A stretch of DNA of 64,000 nucleotides from JADJLQ01 sp031417835 (GTDB lineage: Bacteria > Bacteroidota > Bacteroidia > Chitinophagales > Saprospiraceae): assembly GCA_031417835.1 (NCBI GenBank), contig JANOWJ010000181.1:1-64000 (forward strand). Direction: 5' to 3'. How positions within the stretch are numbered: position 1 is the stretch's first letter; each line of letters starts with the position of its first letter. Below, in pieces: positions 38,495 to 46,110 of this stretch. Both the position numbers and the translations under genes were made by a program. Below the pieces are notes generated by a model. That model was not told the origin of the DNA, did not search any database, and saw only the letters and a program-made list of their open reading frames with translations.

Positions 38495-40921
38495 ATGATA
38501 CAAAATCACTTCATCATCGGATGGCGCAACCTATGGCGTAACCTGAGCCAATCTTCTATCAACATAGGTGGGCTAGCATTAGGACTGACTGCGTTTATAT
38601 TTATAGTACAATATATCAGCACTGAGCAAAGTGTAAATAAATTCCATGCTCAGCTTCCTCAGATCTATCGGCTGCTGAATGAAGACAATAAAGGGTTGAC
38701 TTGGCCTCAGATCGAACCAGGGTATGCTATTAAAGCCAAGGAACGTATCGGTGAGATCAAAGATTTTTGTCGTTTTGAAAATGGGATAGCTCAAGGTATT
38801 GTTCAAAATGTAGAGAAAAACATATCCTTCAGAGAGCAGGCGATCGGCTATGTTGAAAACAATTTTTTTGAATTCTTTAGTTTCCCTTTGATCGCAGGTG
38901 ATCCGAAGAGTTTAAAGAGACCTGATGTGATGTTTGTAGCACAGTCTGCGGCTATAAAATATTTTGGCCAGATCGATGTATTGGGTAAATCATTGGTCCT
39001 TGCCAATCAATTTGGAAAAAAAGTATATGTGATTGGTGGAGTATTTAAGGATATGGATGAGACTTCAGATATTCGATACGATATGATTTTTTCTTTGGAG
39101 GCATTAAATAACGCGGAGATTGCGAATAGCAATGGCTGGGTGGCTTTGAATAATCTTGAATCCCAATATATTGAAACATATTTTTTATTAGAAAAAGGGA
39201 CAGATTATAAAAAGGTTGAAAAGGAATTGATCGGGATTAGAAATGAATTGGATAAGGATGCAGATGGGATCCAATTCAGATTGCAACCATTTTCAGAAGT
39301 GCATATGGCCAAGACCACAGGGGATACTTACCTCCATTATGTCGAGCTGAAGTACATTATGATACTTGGAGCTATAGCACTCATGATTTTACTGATTGCT
39401 TGGTTTAATTATATCAATTTCAGCACCGCACAGGCATTAAAACGAGCGGGAGAGGTAGGGGTTAGAAAAGTCATCGGTGCCACCCGATCCAATCTGGTTG
39501 CCCAGTTTTTATGTGAATCTATCTTGGTCAATGTATTTGCGTTGGTGGGCTCCATTGCCATAGTAACTATACTTCAGCCATTATTTAATGATTTGATTGG
39601 CAAACAAATTTCATGGCAGTCTATGTTTCTTCATTCCAGTTGGACGCTGGGTCTTGCGCTGATCATCTTAGGTGCCATCACCTCTGGTGCTTATACCGCT
39701 TATGTCCTATCAAATTTTAATCCGGTATTTACACTAAAAGGAAAATTGCTGAAAGGCGATAAGGGAGCTTTTCTTCGAAAAATATTAGTAGTAGCTCAGT
39801 TTTGTATTTCTATTGCTTTAATCATAGGTACTCTGGCCATGTTTTTTCAATTGAATCATATGCAAAACAAAGATCTTGGATTTGCTCCGGATCAGCTTAT
39901 GGTCATACAAGGTCCGGAGGTAGGAAAAGATAGTACGTATAGAATGCGACGAGAAGGATTTTGGAATGAGATCGATCAAACTAGTTATGTCACCGCATAT
40001 TGCAATTCCGGTAGCATTCCCGGTAAGTATTACAATTTTGCAACTTCCGGATTTACTCAACCAAAATCAAAGCCCGGAGATGAATTGATATCGTATTCTT
40101 TTGCTATCATAGGTGAAAAATATTTGCCTACCTACAAGATTAATCTGATAGCAGGACGAAACTTTACAAAACAGGAATGTTCTGTAGACTGGAACGACAA
40201 TGACAAAGTATTGATCAATGAAACTGCAATGCATAAATTGGGATTCGATACGCCGGAGGATATTTTGAACACTCGTATCAAGTGGGACGAACGATACCTC
40301 GATGTCATTGGAATTATAAAGGACTACCATCATACCAGTGTACAGCAAGCGATTGACCCGATCATTTATTATCCTCAAAACAATAGTGCTTATTATACTT
40401 TCCGACTTACACCTGATCGATTGCAAGATAAAATTGCCGGACTTGAAAAAATGTATAAGAAGTTTTTTCCGGGTAATCCCGTAGACTACTTTTTTATTGA
40501 CGAAAATTTTCAAAACGCATATCAACGGGAAGCACAATTTGCCACACTGTTTACTGTAGCATCAGCATGGGCTATTTTCATCGCATGCCTTGGCTTATTT
40601 GGCTTGGCATCGTTTTCAATACAAGCGCGGACCAAAGAGATAGGCATCCGCAAAGTGTTAGGGGCAAGTGTTGCATCCTTACTGGTCATAGTCTCTAAAG
40701 AATTTGTTGTATTGATTCTGATTGCATTATGCATAGCCTCGCCTATCGCATACATGGGCCTCACGTTCTGGCTTAAGGATTTCGCATATCGGATTGAGCC
40801 TCAATGGTGGCTTTTTATTTTGGCTGGATTATTCGTCATCACGATTGCTTTATTGACTATTGGGTTCCGTGCAACTAAAGCCGCATTGAGCAATCCCGTA
40901 AAAGCATTAAAAACTGAATAA
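38495..40921 (+). CDS. FtsX/MacB-family ABC permease 6
   Basis: An 808-residue paralog starting MIQNHFIIGWRNLWRN. Its first coupling segment is RAGEVGVRKVIG (about 316), with glycine where the siblings have lysine or arginine. The second is RTKEIGIRKVLG (about 711), followed by SLLVIVSKEF; the tail is LSNPVKALKTE. The second periplasmic domain holds CSVDWNDNDKVLINET, including a cysteine not seen in the other copies. Upstream is a divergent promoter region, so it probably starts a transcript that continues through the repeat hairpin at 40930 into permease 7. Confidence 0.92.
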   Translation: MIQNHFIIGWRNLWRNLSQSSINIGGLALGLTAFIFIVQYISTEQSVNKFHAQLPQIYRLLNEDNKGLTWPQIEPGYAIKAKERIGEIKDFCRFENGIAQGIVQNVEKNISFREQAIGYVENNFFEFFSFPLIAGDPKSLKRPDVMFVAQSAAIKYFGQIDVLGKSLVLANQFGKKVYVIGGVFKDMDETSDIRYDMIFSLEALNNAEIANSNGWVALNNLESQYIETYFLLEKGTDYKKVEKELIGIRNELDKDADGIQFRLQPFSEVHMAKTTGDTYLHYVELKYIMILGAIALMILLIAWFNYINFSTAQALKRAGEVGVRKVIGATRSNLVAQFLCESILVNVFALVGSIAIVTILQPLFNDLIGKQISWQSMFLHSSWTLGLALIILGAITSGAYTAYVLSNFNPVFTLKGKLLKGDKGAFLRKILVVAQFCISIALIIGTLAMFFQLNHMQNKDLGFAPDQLMVIQGPEVGKDSTYRMRREGFWNEIDQTSYVTAYCNSGSIPGKYYNFATSGFTQPKSKPGDELISYSFAIIGEKYLPTYKINLIAGRNFTKQECSVDWNDNDKVLINETAMHKLGFDTPEDILNTRIKWDERYLDVIGIIKDYHHTSVQQAIDPIIYYPQNNSAYYTFRLTPDRLQDKIAGLEKMYKKFFPGNPVDYFFIDENFQNAYQREAQFATLFTVASAWAIFIACLGLFGLASFSIQARTKEIGIRKVLGASVASLLVIVSKEFVVLILIALCIASPIAYMGLTFWLKDFAYRIEPQWWLFILAGLFVITIALLTIGFRATKAALSNPVKALKTE

Positions 40922-40929
40922 ATTATAAA

Positions 40930-40981
40930 TGGAATCAGAATCAGAATCAGAGTCAGAGTCTGAGTCTGATTCTGATTCTGG
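40930..40981. repeat. Compact TCAGA/TCTGA hairpin between two permease genes
   Basis: Located eight bases after the TAA of permease 6. The left arm is CAGAATCAGAATCAGA-type and the right arm its complement; the inner 22 bases of each side match at 21 positions with almost no loop, making a strong hairpin. An ATG at 40929 makes the element look like a Glu-Ser/Asp-Ser coding stretch, but no paralog has such an extension. The unit is a hexamer (GAATCA, GAGTCA, GATTCT), so copy-number change would keep any frame. Confidence 0.85.
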
Positions 40982-41000
40982 TATCATAAAACACATACCA

Positions 41001-43433
41001 ATGTCTACTTTTAATCTCAAACTCGCTACCCGAAACATCTTAAAAAATAAGCTTTATTCCGGTATCAATGTCTTTGGCCTTTCTGTAGGTATAGCGGCTG
41101 TCATCTTGATCTATAGAATTATTTCTCATGAATTGGTTTACAACAAACATTTTAAAAACTATGACCGTATTGTCCGAGTAGTCACAGAGGGAAAAAACAA
41201 TCGTACTGGTGAACAATTTGTAAATGAAGGCATGCCACTGCCCGTGATGGACCTGCTAAAGAAAACTGTACCTCAATTTCAAATTAGTACTAAAGTGAAA
41301 GAGGCCTGGCCTACCATAGCTGTACCTAATCCCAATGGGGGACCACCATTAAAAAAATTCAACACCGAAGAAGGAACTATAGTTTTTTTTGCAGAGCCTG
41401 ATTTCTTTGACATCTTTGATTTCCAATGGATGACAGGCAGTCCTCAATCGGCATTAAAGGATGTCAACACGATAGTATTGACTAAAAGCCTTGCGGAGAA
41501 ATGTTTTGGCGATGCATCCAAAGCTGTCGGGCAATATATCGTTTTAGATAATTTGCAACCTTATCTCAAAGTAGAAGGCGTAGTGAGTGACCCTATCTCA
41601 ACCTCAGATTTTCCGATCACCGCAATTATTTCTTATTCTACCTTCAGAGCGCATGGTGAGTTTTATTATTTTAGTGACGACTGGGGCTCTACCAGTAGCA
41701 ATGATCAATTTTTTGCTTTGCTTCAAAATTCAAAACAAATAGATGCGGCCAATTTGGTATTGGCCAATGTGGGCCAGGAACATTATAAATCAGATCAGGG
41801 ACATAAAAAACACCGGCTGCAACCTTTGAGTGATCTTCATTATAATGAGGAGCTAGGTACATCCGGCAATCACGTGATGGATATAAAGAAACTATGGATA
41901 TTAGGATTTATTGGCTTCCTGATTTTGGTCATGGCTTGTTTTAATTTTATCAATATGGCCAATGCCCAAGCCGTCACCAGGATCAAGGAGGTGGGCATTA
42001 GAAAGACACTCGGTATAAGTAATACGGCATTGATGTCATCCTTTTTATTTGAAACCGGGGTGATCGTCTCTATAGCCATGTTAGCAGCCGTAGGCTTGGC
42101 TTATTTTGCGGCTCCATTATTGCAGTTTATTTCACCGCTGCCTGGCGACATTGTTTTGATAGAGGGTACAGGCCTGATCTTATTTTTGCTAGGATTGTTT
42201 GTCATTGTTACTTTTTTGGCAGGCCTATATCCTGCTACAGTATTGGCTTCTTTTCAACCAGTTCGCATTTTTAGATCGGATTATGATGGAGGTGTAGGTT
42301 CGGGCGCCATGGTGAGAAAAACATTGGTGGTGGTACAATTTGCCATTGCATTTGCTCTGATCATCAGCACCGTCGTTGCTTTAAGCCAACTGTCGTTTAT
42401 TAAAAACATGAACCTAGGATTTAATAAGGATCTGGTCTATACTTTTGGATATAATAATGATAGCATTACTCAATCTAAATTAGGCACTTTAAAAAATCGT
42501 CTAAAGGAGATTCCAGGGGTAGAAATGGCCAGCGTGAGTAGTGATATGCCTTCTTCCGATAATACCTGGAGTTCTAATTGGGCCATGAAAGCTGGAGGCG
42601 AAGATGCCCCATTTTCCATATCCTTAAAATATTGTGATGCAGATTTTCAGAAAACTTACGATATCAAGTTGCTCGCAGGGACATGGTTTTCAGCTTCAGA
42701 TACCGCCAGGGAAGCTGTACTGAATCGTACTGCACTCAGCAAATTAGGGATTACTAATCTGGATTCTGTAATAGGTCAAAACATACAATTAGGTGGCCGG
42801 ATACCATTGCGATTAGTAGGAGTAGCTGAAGACTACCACAGCCATTCTGCTCACGAACCGTTAGAGGCGTTGTTGATGACGCCGTATAGTAAATTTTATT
42901 ATTTAGCGAGTGTCAAAATTAAAGCCACCGATATCCAAGGGTCTATTACATCTATAGCGAACTTGTATAACGAAATGTTTCCGGAGCAGGTTTTCAAAGG
43001 GACTTTTTACGATGAAGAAATTCAACAATTTTACGAGGAAGATGCTGAATTTACGGCGTTATGCAGAGGTTTTGCCCTTCTAGCGATAGCTATTTCCTGC
43101 TTAGGACTGTTTGCATTGGCTTCTTTTGCTATTTCGAGAAGGCTTAAAGAAATAGGAGTGAGAAAGGTATTGGGTGCCACTTCTCAGAATATTGTCAGTT
43201 TGATCAGTAAAGACTTCTTATTATTGGTTTTAATAGCTTTTGTTATTGCAGCTCCAGTATCCTGGTATTTTATGAATAAATGGTTACAGGATTTTGTTTA
43301 TCGTACAGAAATATCGTGGTGGATGTTTGTTTTGGCAGTAGCCGCAGTGACAGCAGTTGCTTTTATTACAGTCGGGCTTCAGGCACTGAAGGCCTCTTGG
43401 ACCAATCCGATTAAATCTTTAAGGTCTGAATAA
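41001..43433 (+). CDS. FtsX/MacB-family ABC permease 7
   Basis: An 810-residue protein when started at MSTFNLKLATRNILKNK, which aligns with the other paralogs. The frame is open back to 40929, adding 24 residues of ESESES/DSDSG encoded by the repeat element, an extension I regard as an annotation artefact. It is the most divergent of the first seven copies: the first coupling segment is RIKEVGIRKTLG (about 326) with SNTALMSSFLFE after it, the second RLKEIGVRKVLG (about 713), and the tail TNPIKSLRSE. The first periplasmic domain includes NPNGGPPLKKF. A stub of a further permease begins 36 bp after its stop. Confidence 0.9.
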   Translation: MSTFNLKLATRNILKNKLYSGINVFGLSVGIAAVILIYRIISHELVYNKHFKNYDRIVRVVTEGKNNRTGEQFVNEGMPLPVMDLLKKTVPQFQISTKVKEAWPTIAVPNPNGGPPLKKFNTEEGTIVFFAEPDFFDIFDFQWMTGSPQSALKDVNTIVLTKSLAEKCFGDASKAVGQYIVLDNLQPYLKVEGVVSDPISTSDFPITAIISYSTFRAHGEFYYFSDDWGSTSSNDQFFALLQNSKQIDAANLVLANVGQEHYKSDQGHKKHRLQPLSDLHYNEELGTSGNHVMDIKKLWILGFIGFLILVMACFNFINMANAQAVTRIKEVGIRKTLGISNTALMSSFLFETGVIVSIAMLAAVGLAYFAAPLLQFISPLPGDIVLIEGTGLILFLLGLFVIVTFLAGLYPATVLASFQPVRIFRSDYDGGVGSGAMVRKTLVVVQFAIAFALIISTVVALSQLSFIKNMNLGFNKDLVYTFGYNNDSITQSKLGTLKNRLKEIPGVEMASVSSDMPSSDNTWSSNWAMKAGGEDAPFSISLKYCDADFQKTYDIKLLAGTWFSASDTAREAVLNRTALSKLGITNLDSVIGQNIQLGGRIPLRLVGVAEDYHSHSAHEPLEALLMTPYSKFYYLASVKIKATDIQGSITSIANLYNEMFPEQVFKGTFYDEEIQQFYEEDAEFTALCRGFALLAIAISCLGLFALASFAISRRLKEIGVRKVLGATSQNIVSLISKDFLLLVLIAFVIAAPVSWYFMNKWLQDFVYRTEISWWMFVLAVAAVTAVAFITVGLQALKASWTNPIKSLRSE

Positions 43434-43469
43434 AATCATAGATTAAAAATAACTAAAATACTAGAGCCA

Positions 43470-43631
43470 ATGATAAGTACCTATTTCAAGACCGCATTCA
43501 GGAATATGGTTCGGCATTGGAGCTATACGCTGACCAATATGACGGGATTATCCATAGGCATCACATCCTGCATGTTGATAATGCTCTTTATAAAAAGTGA
43601 ATTTAGCTATGATCATTTTCATAGCTACTAG
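43470..43631 (+). pseudogene. N-terminal stub of an FtsX-type permease
   Basis: These 53 codons read MISTYFKTAFRNMVRHW, then NMTGLSIGITSCMLIMLFI (TM1) and SEFSYDHFHSY before a stop. That matches the first 50 residues of the intact permeases (DELSYDRFH after TM1), and everything downstream is missing. The break coincides with the truncated end of a minus-strand gene fragment, so a deletion or rearrangement joined two partial genes here. A perfect 8-bp inverted repeat (AGCTATGA and TCATAGCT, 43605-43626) lies at the join. Confidence 0.82.
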
Positions 43632-43746
43632 AGCCCATTATTGCAGGGTTACCAATGTCTTCTGCTTTTTCAAAAATGCCGATTTGGCTAAAAGTAGAGA
43701 AAAAAGTAAGGAGTAAAAGGAGTGTTGCTAATATTGAGTTTTTCAT
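43603..43746 (-). pseudogene. N-terminal stub of a secreted TolB-like protein
   Basis: A 47-residue frame starting MKNSILATLLLLLTFFSTFSQ, a clear signal peptide, followed by IGIFEKAEDIGNPAIMGSSSY. The F....DIGNP..GS..Y pattern resembles the mature N-terminus of secreted TolB-like proteins of Bacteroidota, in which it is followed by a YxLxGxGxNxW segment. Here it stops after YENDHS, where the sequence becomes the end of the plus-strand permease stub. The gene is therefore cut at its 3' side. Family recognition is by pattern and is moderate. Confidence 0.5.
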
Positions 43747-43848
43747 ATTATTAAGGATAGGTTTGTTTATTGTAATCAGGATCGCTTCGACCCACAATGA
43801 ATAGACATTAGTCACAAGATTAGTACATTAAATTTAGAGAATCGATAG

Positions 43849-43985
43849 ATTTTTCATCCGAGGATCATCCTACAACGAGTTTTAGACCTTAATTGATAGA
43901 AGATGTGCAGTGAAAATTGGCCCTCTTAGAGGATAAATGAATGATATCAATACATTTGGTATCTGGGAGTTGCCGAACCCGACCT
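43849..43985. repeat. Diverged direct repeat, copy A
   Basis: About 135 bp recognisably similar to 45565-45697 in the same orientation. Shared blocks include CCTACAACGAGTTTTA, TTGATAGAA, ATGTG, CTCTTA, ATCAAT, GGAGTTGC and AGCCCG/AACCCG. In this copy the former reading frame is broken by several stops, with YNEF, DRRCAVK and GVAEP still readable in pieces. It lies upstream of the isomerase gene; the partner lies downstream. Confidence 0.6.
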
Positions 43986-44160
43986 CACATTTGTGGCTTT
44001 TGTAAATGCTTGCTTCGGTGGTGGTTTTGAACAAGTCATGTACGACATCCGTCCGGGTAGTGAACCAGCAAAATGCTGGAAAGGTTATCTTGGAAACAAA
44101 GACCCAAAAGCTTGCGAGGCAATTTATGATTATATTCATAACAAAGGAAATAGGCATTAG
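43945..44160 (+). pseudogene. Unrecognised coding relic
   Basis: An open stretch of 71 codons without a convincing start, reading YLGVAEPDLTFVAFVNACF, GGGFEQVMYDIRPG and KCWKGYLGNKDPKACEAIYD, and ending NKGNRH. Composition and aromatic/cysteine pattern look like real protein (three Cys in 50 residues), but I do not recognise the family. The first residues overlap direct repeat A, and copy B still has GVA and SFVLNSEAENYLIYIDR in the same place. It is probably the 3' end of a gene whose front is lost. Confidence 0.4.
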
Positions 44161-44234
44161 AAAATGTTTATAAAAGTAAAAGTTGGCAAAAGAGTGAGGA
44201 AAATATTATATATTAACTAAAATATTCAAAAAAA

Positions 44235-45125
44235 ATGCAACGAAGAAATTTTATCACTAATGCGGCTGCAATGGGTACTTTAGCACTTATTCCTGCCAAA
44301 TATCTAGCGGCTATGACCGGTAAGTATAAATTTGGCATTCAATTATTCTCTGTCAATAGAGATATGAATAGCGACCCCATATCCACACTACAAGCTGTAA
44401 AAACTATAGGCTATGAAGACTGTGAAGTATATGGTTTTGACCCTGAAAAAATCAGTTTTTATGGAATACCTGCTCATGACTTTAAAAAACAGATGAATGA
44501 TATTGGACTCACCGCTTCAAGTGGTCATTTTGGATTTGCATCCTATTTTGAACAATCCGATGACAAGATGAAACGATTTGTAGACAATTGTATCCAAGGT
44601 GCAAAGGCACTAGAGCTGAGTTATATTACTTGGCCATTTCTCAGTCCAAATCAACGATCGAAAGACAATTTTTATTTGCTGGCAAAGAAACTTAATGGCA
44701 TAGGTACACAAATAGCAGCAGCCGGTTTGAAATTTGCTTATCACAATCACGGATTTGAGTTTGAAGATTATAATGGAATCAATGGCTATGATATTATCCT
44801 AAAAGAAACTGACCCAGCGACAGTAAAATTGCAAATGGATTTGTATTGGGTGATGCATTCATCCATTCAGACACCGAAAGAAATCATCGCAAAACAGCCA
44901 GGCAGGTATGTAATGTGGCATATAAAGGATATGGATAAAGTCTCCAGAGACTATACAGAGCTTGGCAATGGTTCCATTGATTACACCGCCATTATGCCTG
45001 ACCCCAAAATTTCTGGTCTGGAATATTATTATTTAGAGCAAGGAGGCAACTTTGCTTTTTCTGCCTTGAAGAGTGCCGCCGATAGTGCTAAGTATTTTAA
45101 GAGCAAGTTGATGAAAATGTTTTAA
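44235..45125 (+). CDS. Sugar phosphate isomerase/epimerase family protein, Tat-exported
   Basis: A 296-residue TIM-barrel protein of the xylose isomerase-like family. It begins MQRRNFITNAAAMGTLALIP, a twin-arginine signal with RR at residues 3-4, so it should be folded before export to the periplasm. Barrel features are FGIQLFSVNRDM, FAYHNHGFEFE (about 177-187), QMDLYWV, WHIKDMD (about 235), ELGNGSIDY and EYYYLEQGG, which supply the His, Asp and Glu metal ligands of this family. Proteins of this type in Bacteroidota act on oxidised or epimerised sugars. It is flanked by relics and by two diverged direct repeats, so it is a lone intact gene in a decayed stretch. Confidence 0.88.
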   Translation: MQRRNFITNAAAMGTLALIPAKYLAAMTGKYKFGIQLFSVNRDMNSDPISTLQAVKTIGYEDCEVYGFDPEKISFYGIPAHDFKKQMNDIGLTASSGHFGFASYFEQSDDKMKRFVDNCIQGAKALELSYITWPFLSPNQRSKDNFYLLAKKLNGIGTQIAAAGLKFAYHNHGFEFEDYNGINGYDIILKETDPATVKLQMDLYWVMHSSIQTPKEIIAKQPGRYVMWHIKDMDKVSRDYTELGNGSIDYTAIMPDPKISGLEYYYLEQGGNFAFSALKSAADSAKYFKSKLMKMF

Positions 45126-45491
45126 GTGAAATAAATAATTCGCAAACCCATTAAACAACTGGACAAGATTTAGCAAAAAGAGTTTTAAATTCAAAATTGA
45201 TAAATCATGGGAAATAAGAAAAAATGTGGTTCTTTGCCATATTTAGTTGGTATCCAAATTTAATTCAGCAGCAGTAAAATGTATTATGGTTTTATAACTG
45301 TACACCTTTTATTCAAAAATTACAATTTTACCTGCTTAATACAACGAAGAAATTTCAATCAATATTTGACCTATGTACTTTGCAGTATAGATACAAAGGC
45401 TCTTACCATTTGAATAGTAGCATGTCTATATTCCTTTTGGGTTGCAGAAATTGGTTCAAGGCTAAAGTCAAATAAATATAACTTGCTTAAC

Positions 45492-45509
45492 CCCAGCCTT
45501 AAGGCTGGG
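45492..45509. repeat. Perfect 18-bp palindrome
   Basis: CCCAGCCTT joined to AAGGCTGGG, a perfect palindrome with more GC than its surroundings, followed by ATTAAGGCTT and GGCTTTAGCC, which repeat parts of the arms. It lies in noncoding DNA 367 bp downstream of the isomerase gene. It looks like a REP-type dispersed palindrome rather than a classical terminator, because no T-run follows it. Confidence 0.6.
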
Positions 45510-45552
45510 ATTAAGGCTTCCCGATACTCTGGCTTTAGCCATGACGCTTTAG

Positions 45553-45759
45553 ACAACGCTAAATATTTTTACCCGAGAATCAACCTACAACGAGTTTTAT
45601 ATTGGAGTTGATAGAAAATGTGCTTTGAAAAATCTGCTCTTAGGAGCTAATGGTACACTATCAATTAAATACCATGGAGTTGCTTAGCCCGGTCATGACA
45701 ATCATAGTTTCGTGTTAAATAGCGAAGCAGAAAATTATTTGATTTACATCGATCGTTAA
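45553..45759 (+). pseudogene. Decayed coding sequence containing direct repeat B
   Basis: A frame of about 68 codons broken by one TAG (45685-45687). It reads TRESTYNEFYIGVDRKCALK, NLLLGANGTLSIKYHGVA, stop, PGHDNHSFVLNSEAENYLI and YIDR before the final TAA. Positions 45565-45697 match copy A upstream of the isomerase. The nearly intact frame indicates both copies descend from protein-coding DNA. I cannot name the family; no start codon is evident. Confidence 0.45.
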
Positions 45760-46006
45760 TTATCAACAAAGTCAAATTCATTCTTTTCTGGACATTAGGG
45801 TATAATATAGGCAAAGGTGTTATCCCAATCAAAGCACCTTATCTGGAGGTATTTAGTTTTGAATTGAATATATAATTTCAGTACGAGACTGTCCATTTTC
45901 GGACGGTTTAAACTTCAATACAATTTTATAACCAATAGACTATCAGCATTATACAGTATTGGCATATATAATGTTTGTATTTCAGGAGTATAAAATCTAC
46001 AAGTTT

Positions 46007-46105
46007 ATGTTTAAATATTATCTAAATACCTTTTGGCGGAATCTCCTAAAAAGAAAAGGTTATAGGTCTATCAATGTGATTGAACTCGGTGTGTCTTTCA
46101 ATTAA
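46007..46105 (+). pseudogene. N-terminal stub of an FtsX-type permease, fused to the front of permease 8
   Basis: These 32 codons read MFKYYLNTFWRNLLKRKGY then RSINVIELGVSFN, which match the MFKNYLK..WRNLLKNKGYS.INI.GLA start of the family up to the beginning of TM1, with a Gly to Glu change inside the TM. A TAA follows and the intact permease 8 begins 5 bp later. The bulk of an upstream tandem copy seems to have been deleted, leaving only its start. Confidence 0.75.
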
Positions 46106-46110
46106 ACTTC

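Larger units (their letters stand above)
45126..46006. other. Long region without intact genes downstream of the isomerase
   Basis: About 880 bp holding the palindrome at 45492, the decayed sequence at 45553-45759 and otherwise AT-rich DNA. A minus-strand frame of 61 codons at 45371-45556 overlaps the palindrome and lacks a recognisable domain, so it is not called. The last 250 bp before the next permease stub show no clear feature. Confidence 0.5.

Noticed and set aside
40929..41000. Glu-Ser/Asp-Ser N-terminal extension of permease 7
   Set aside because: It is encoded by the repeat hairpin and no paralog has it; the ATG at 41001 aligns with the family start.
43882..44157. 91-codon minus-strand ORF
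   Set aside because: The plus strand in the same place reads as a better protein-like relic, and the minus frame has no recognisable domain or start context.
45371..45556. 61-codon minus-strand ORF over the palindrome
   Set aside because: No domain recognised, and it overlaps a repeat and the end of decayed sequence; more likely read-through of repeat DNA.
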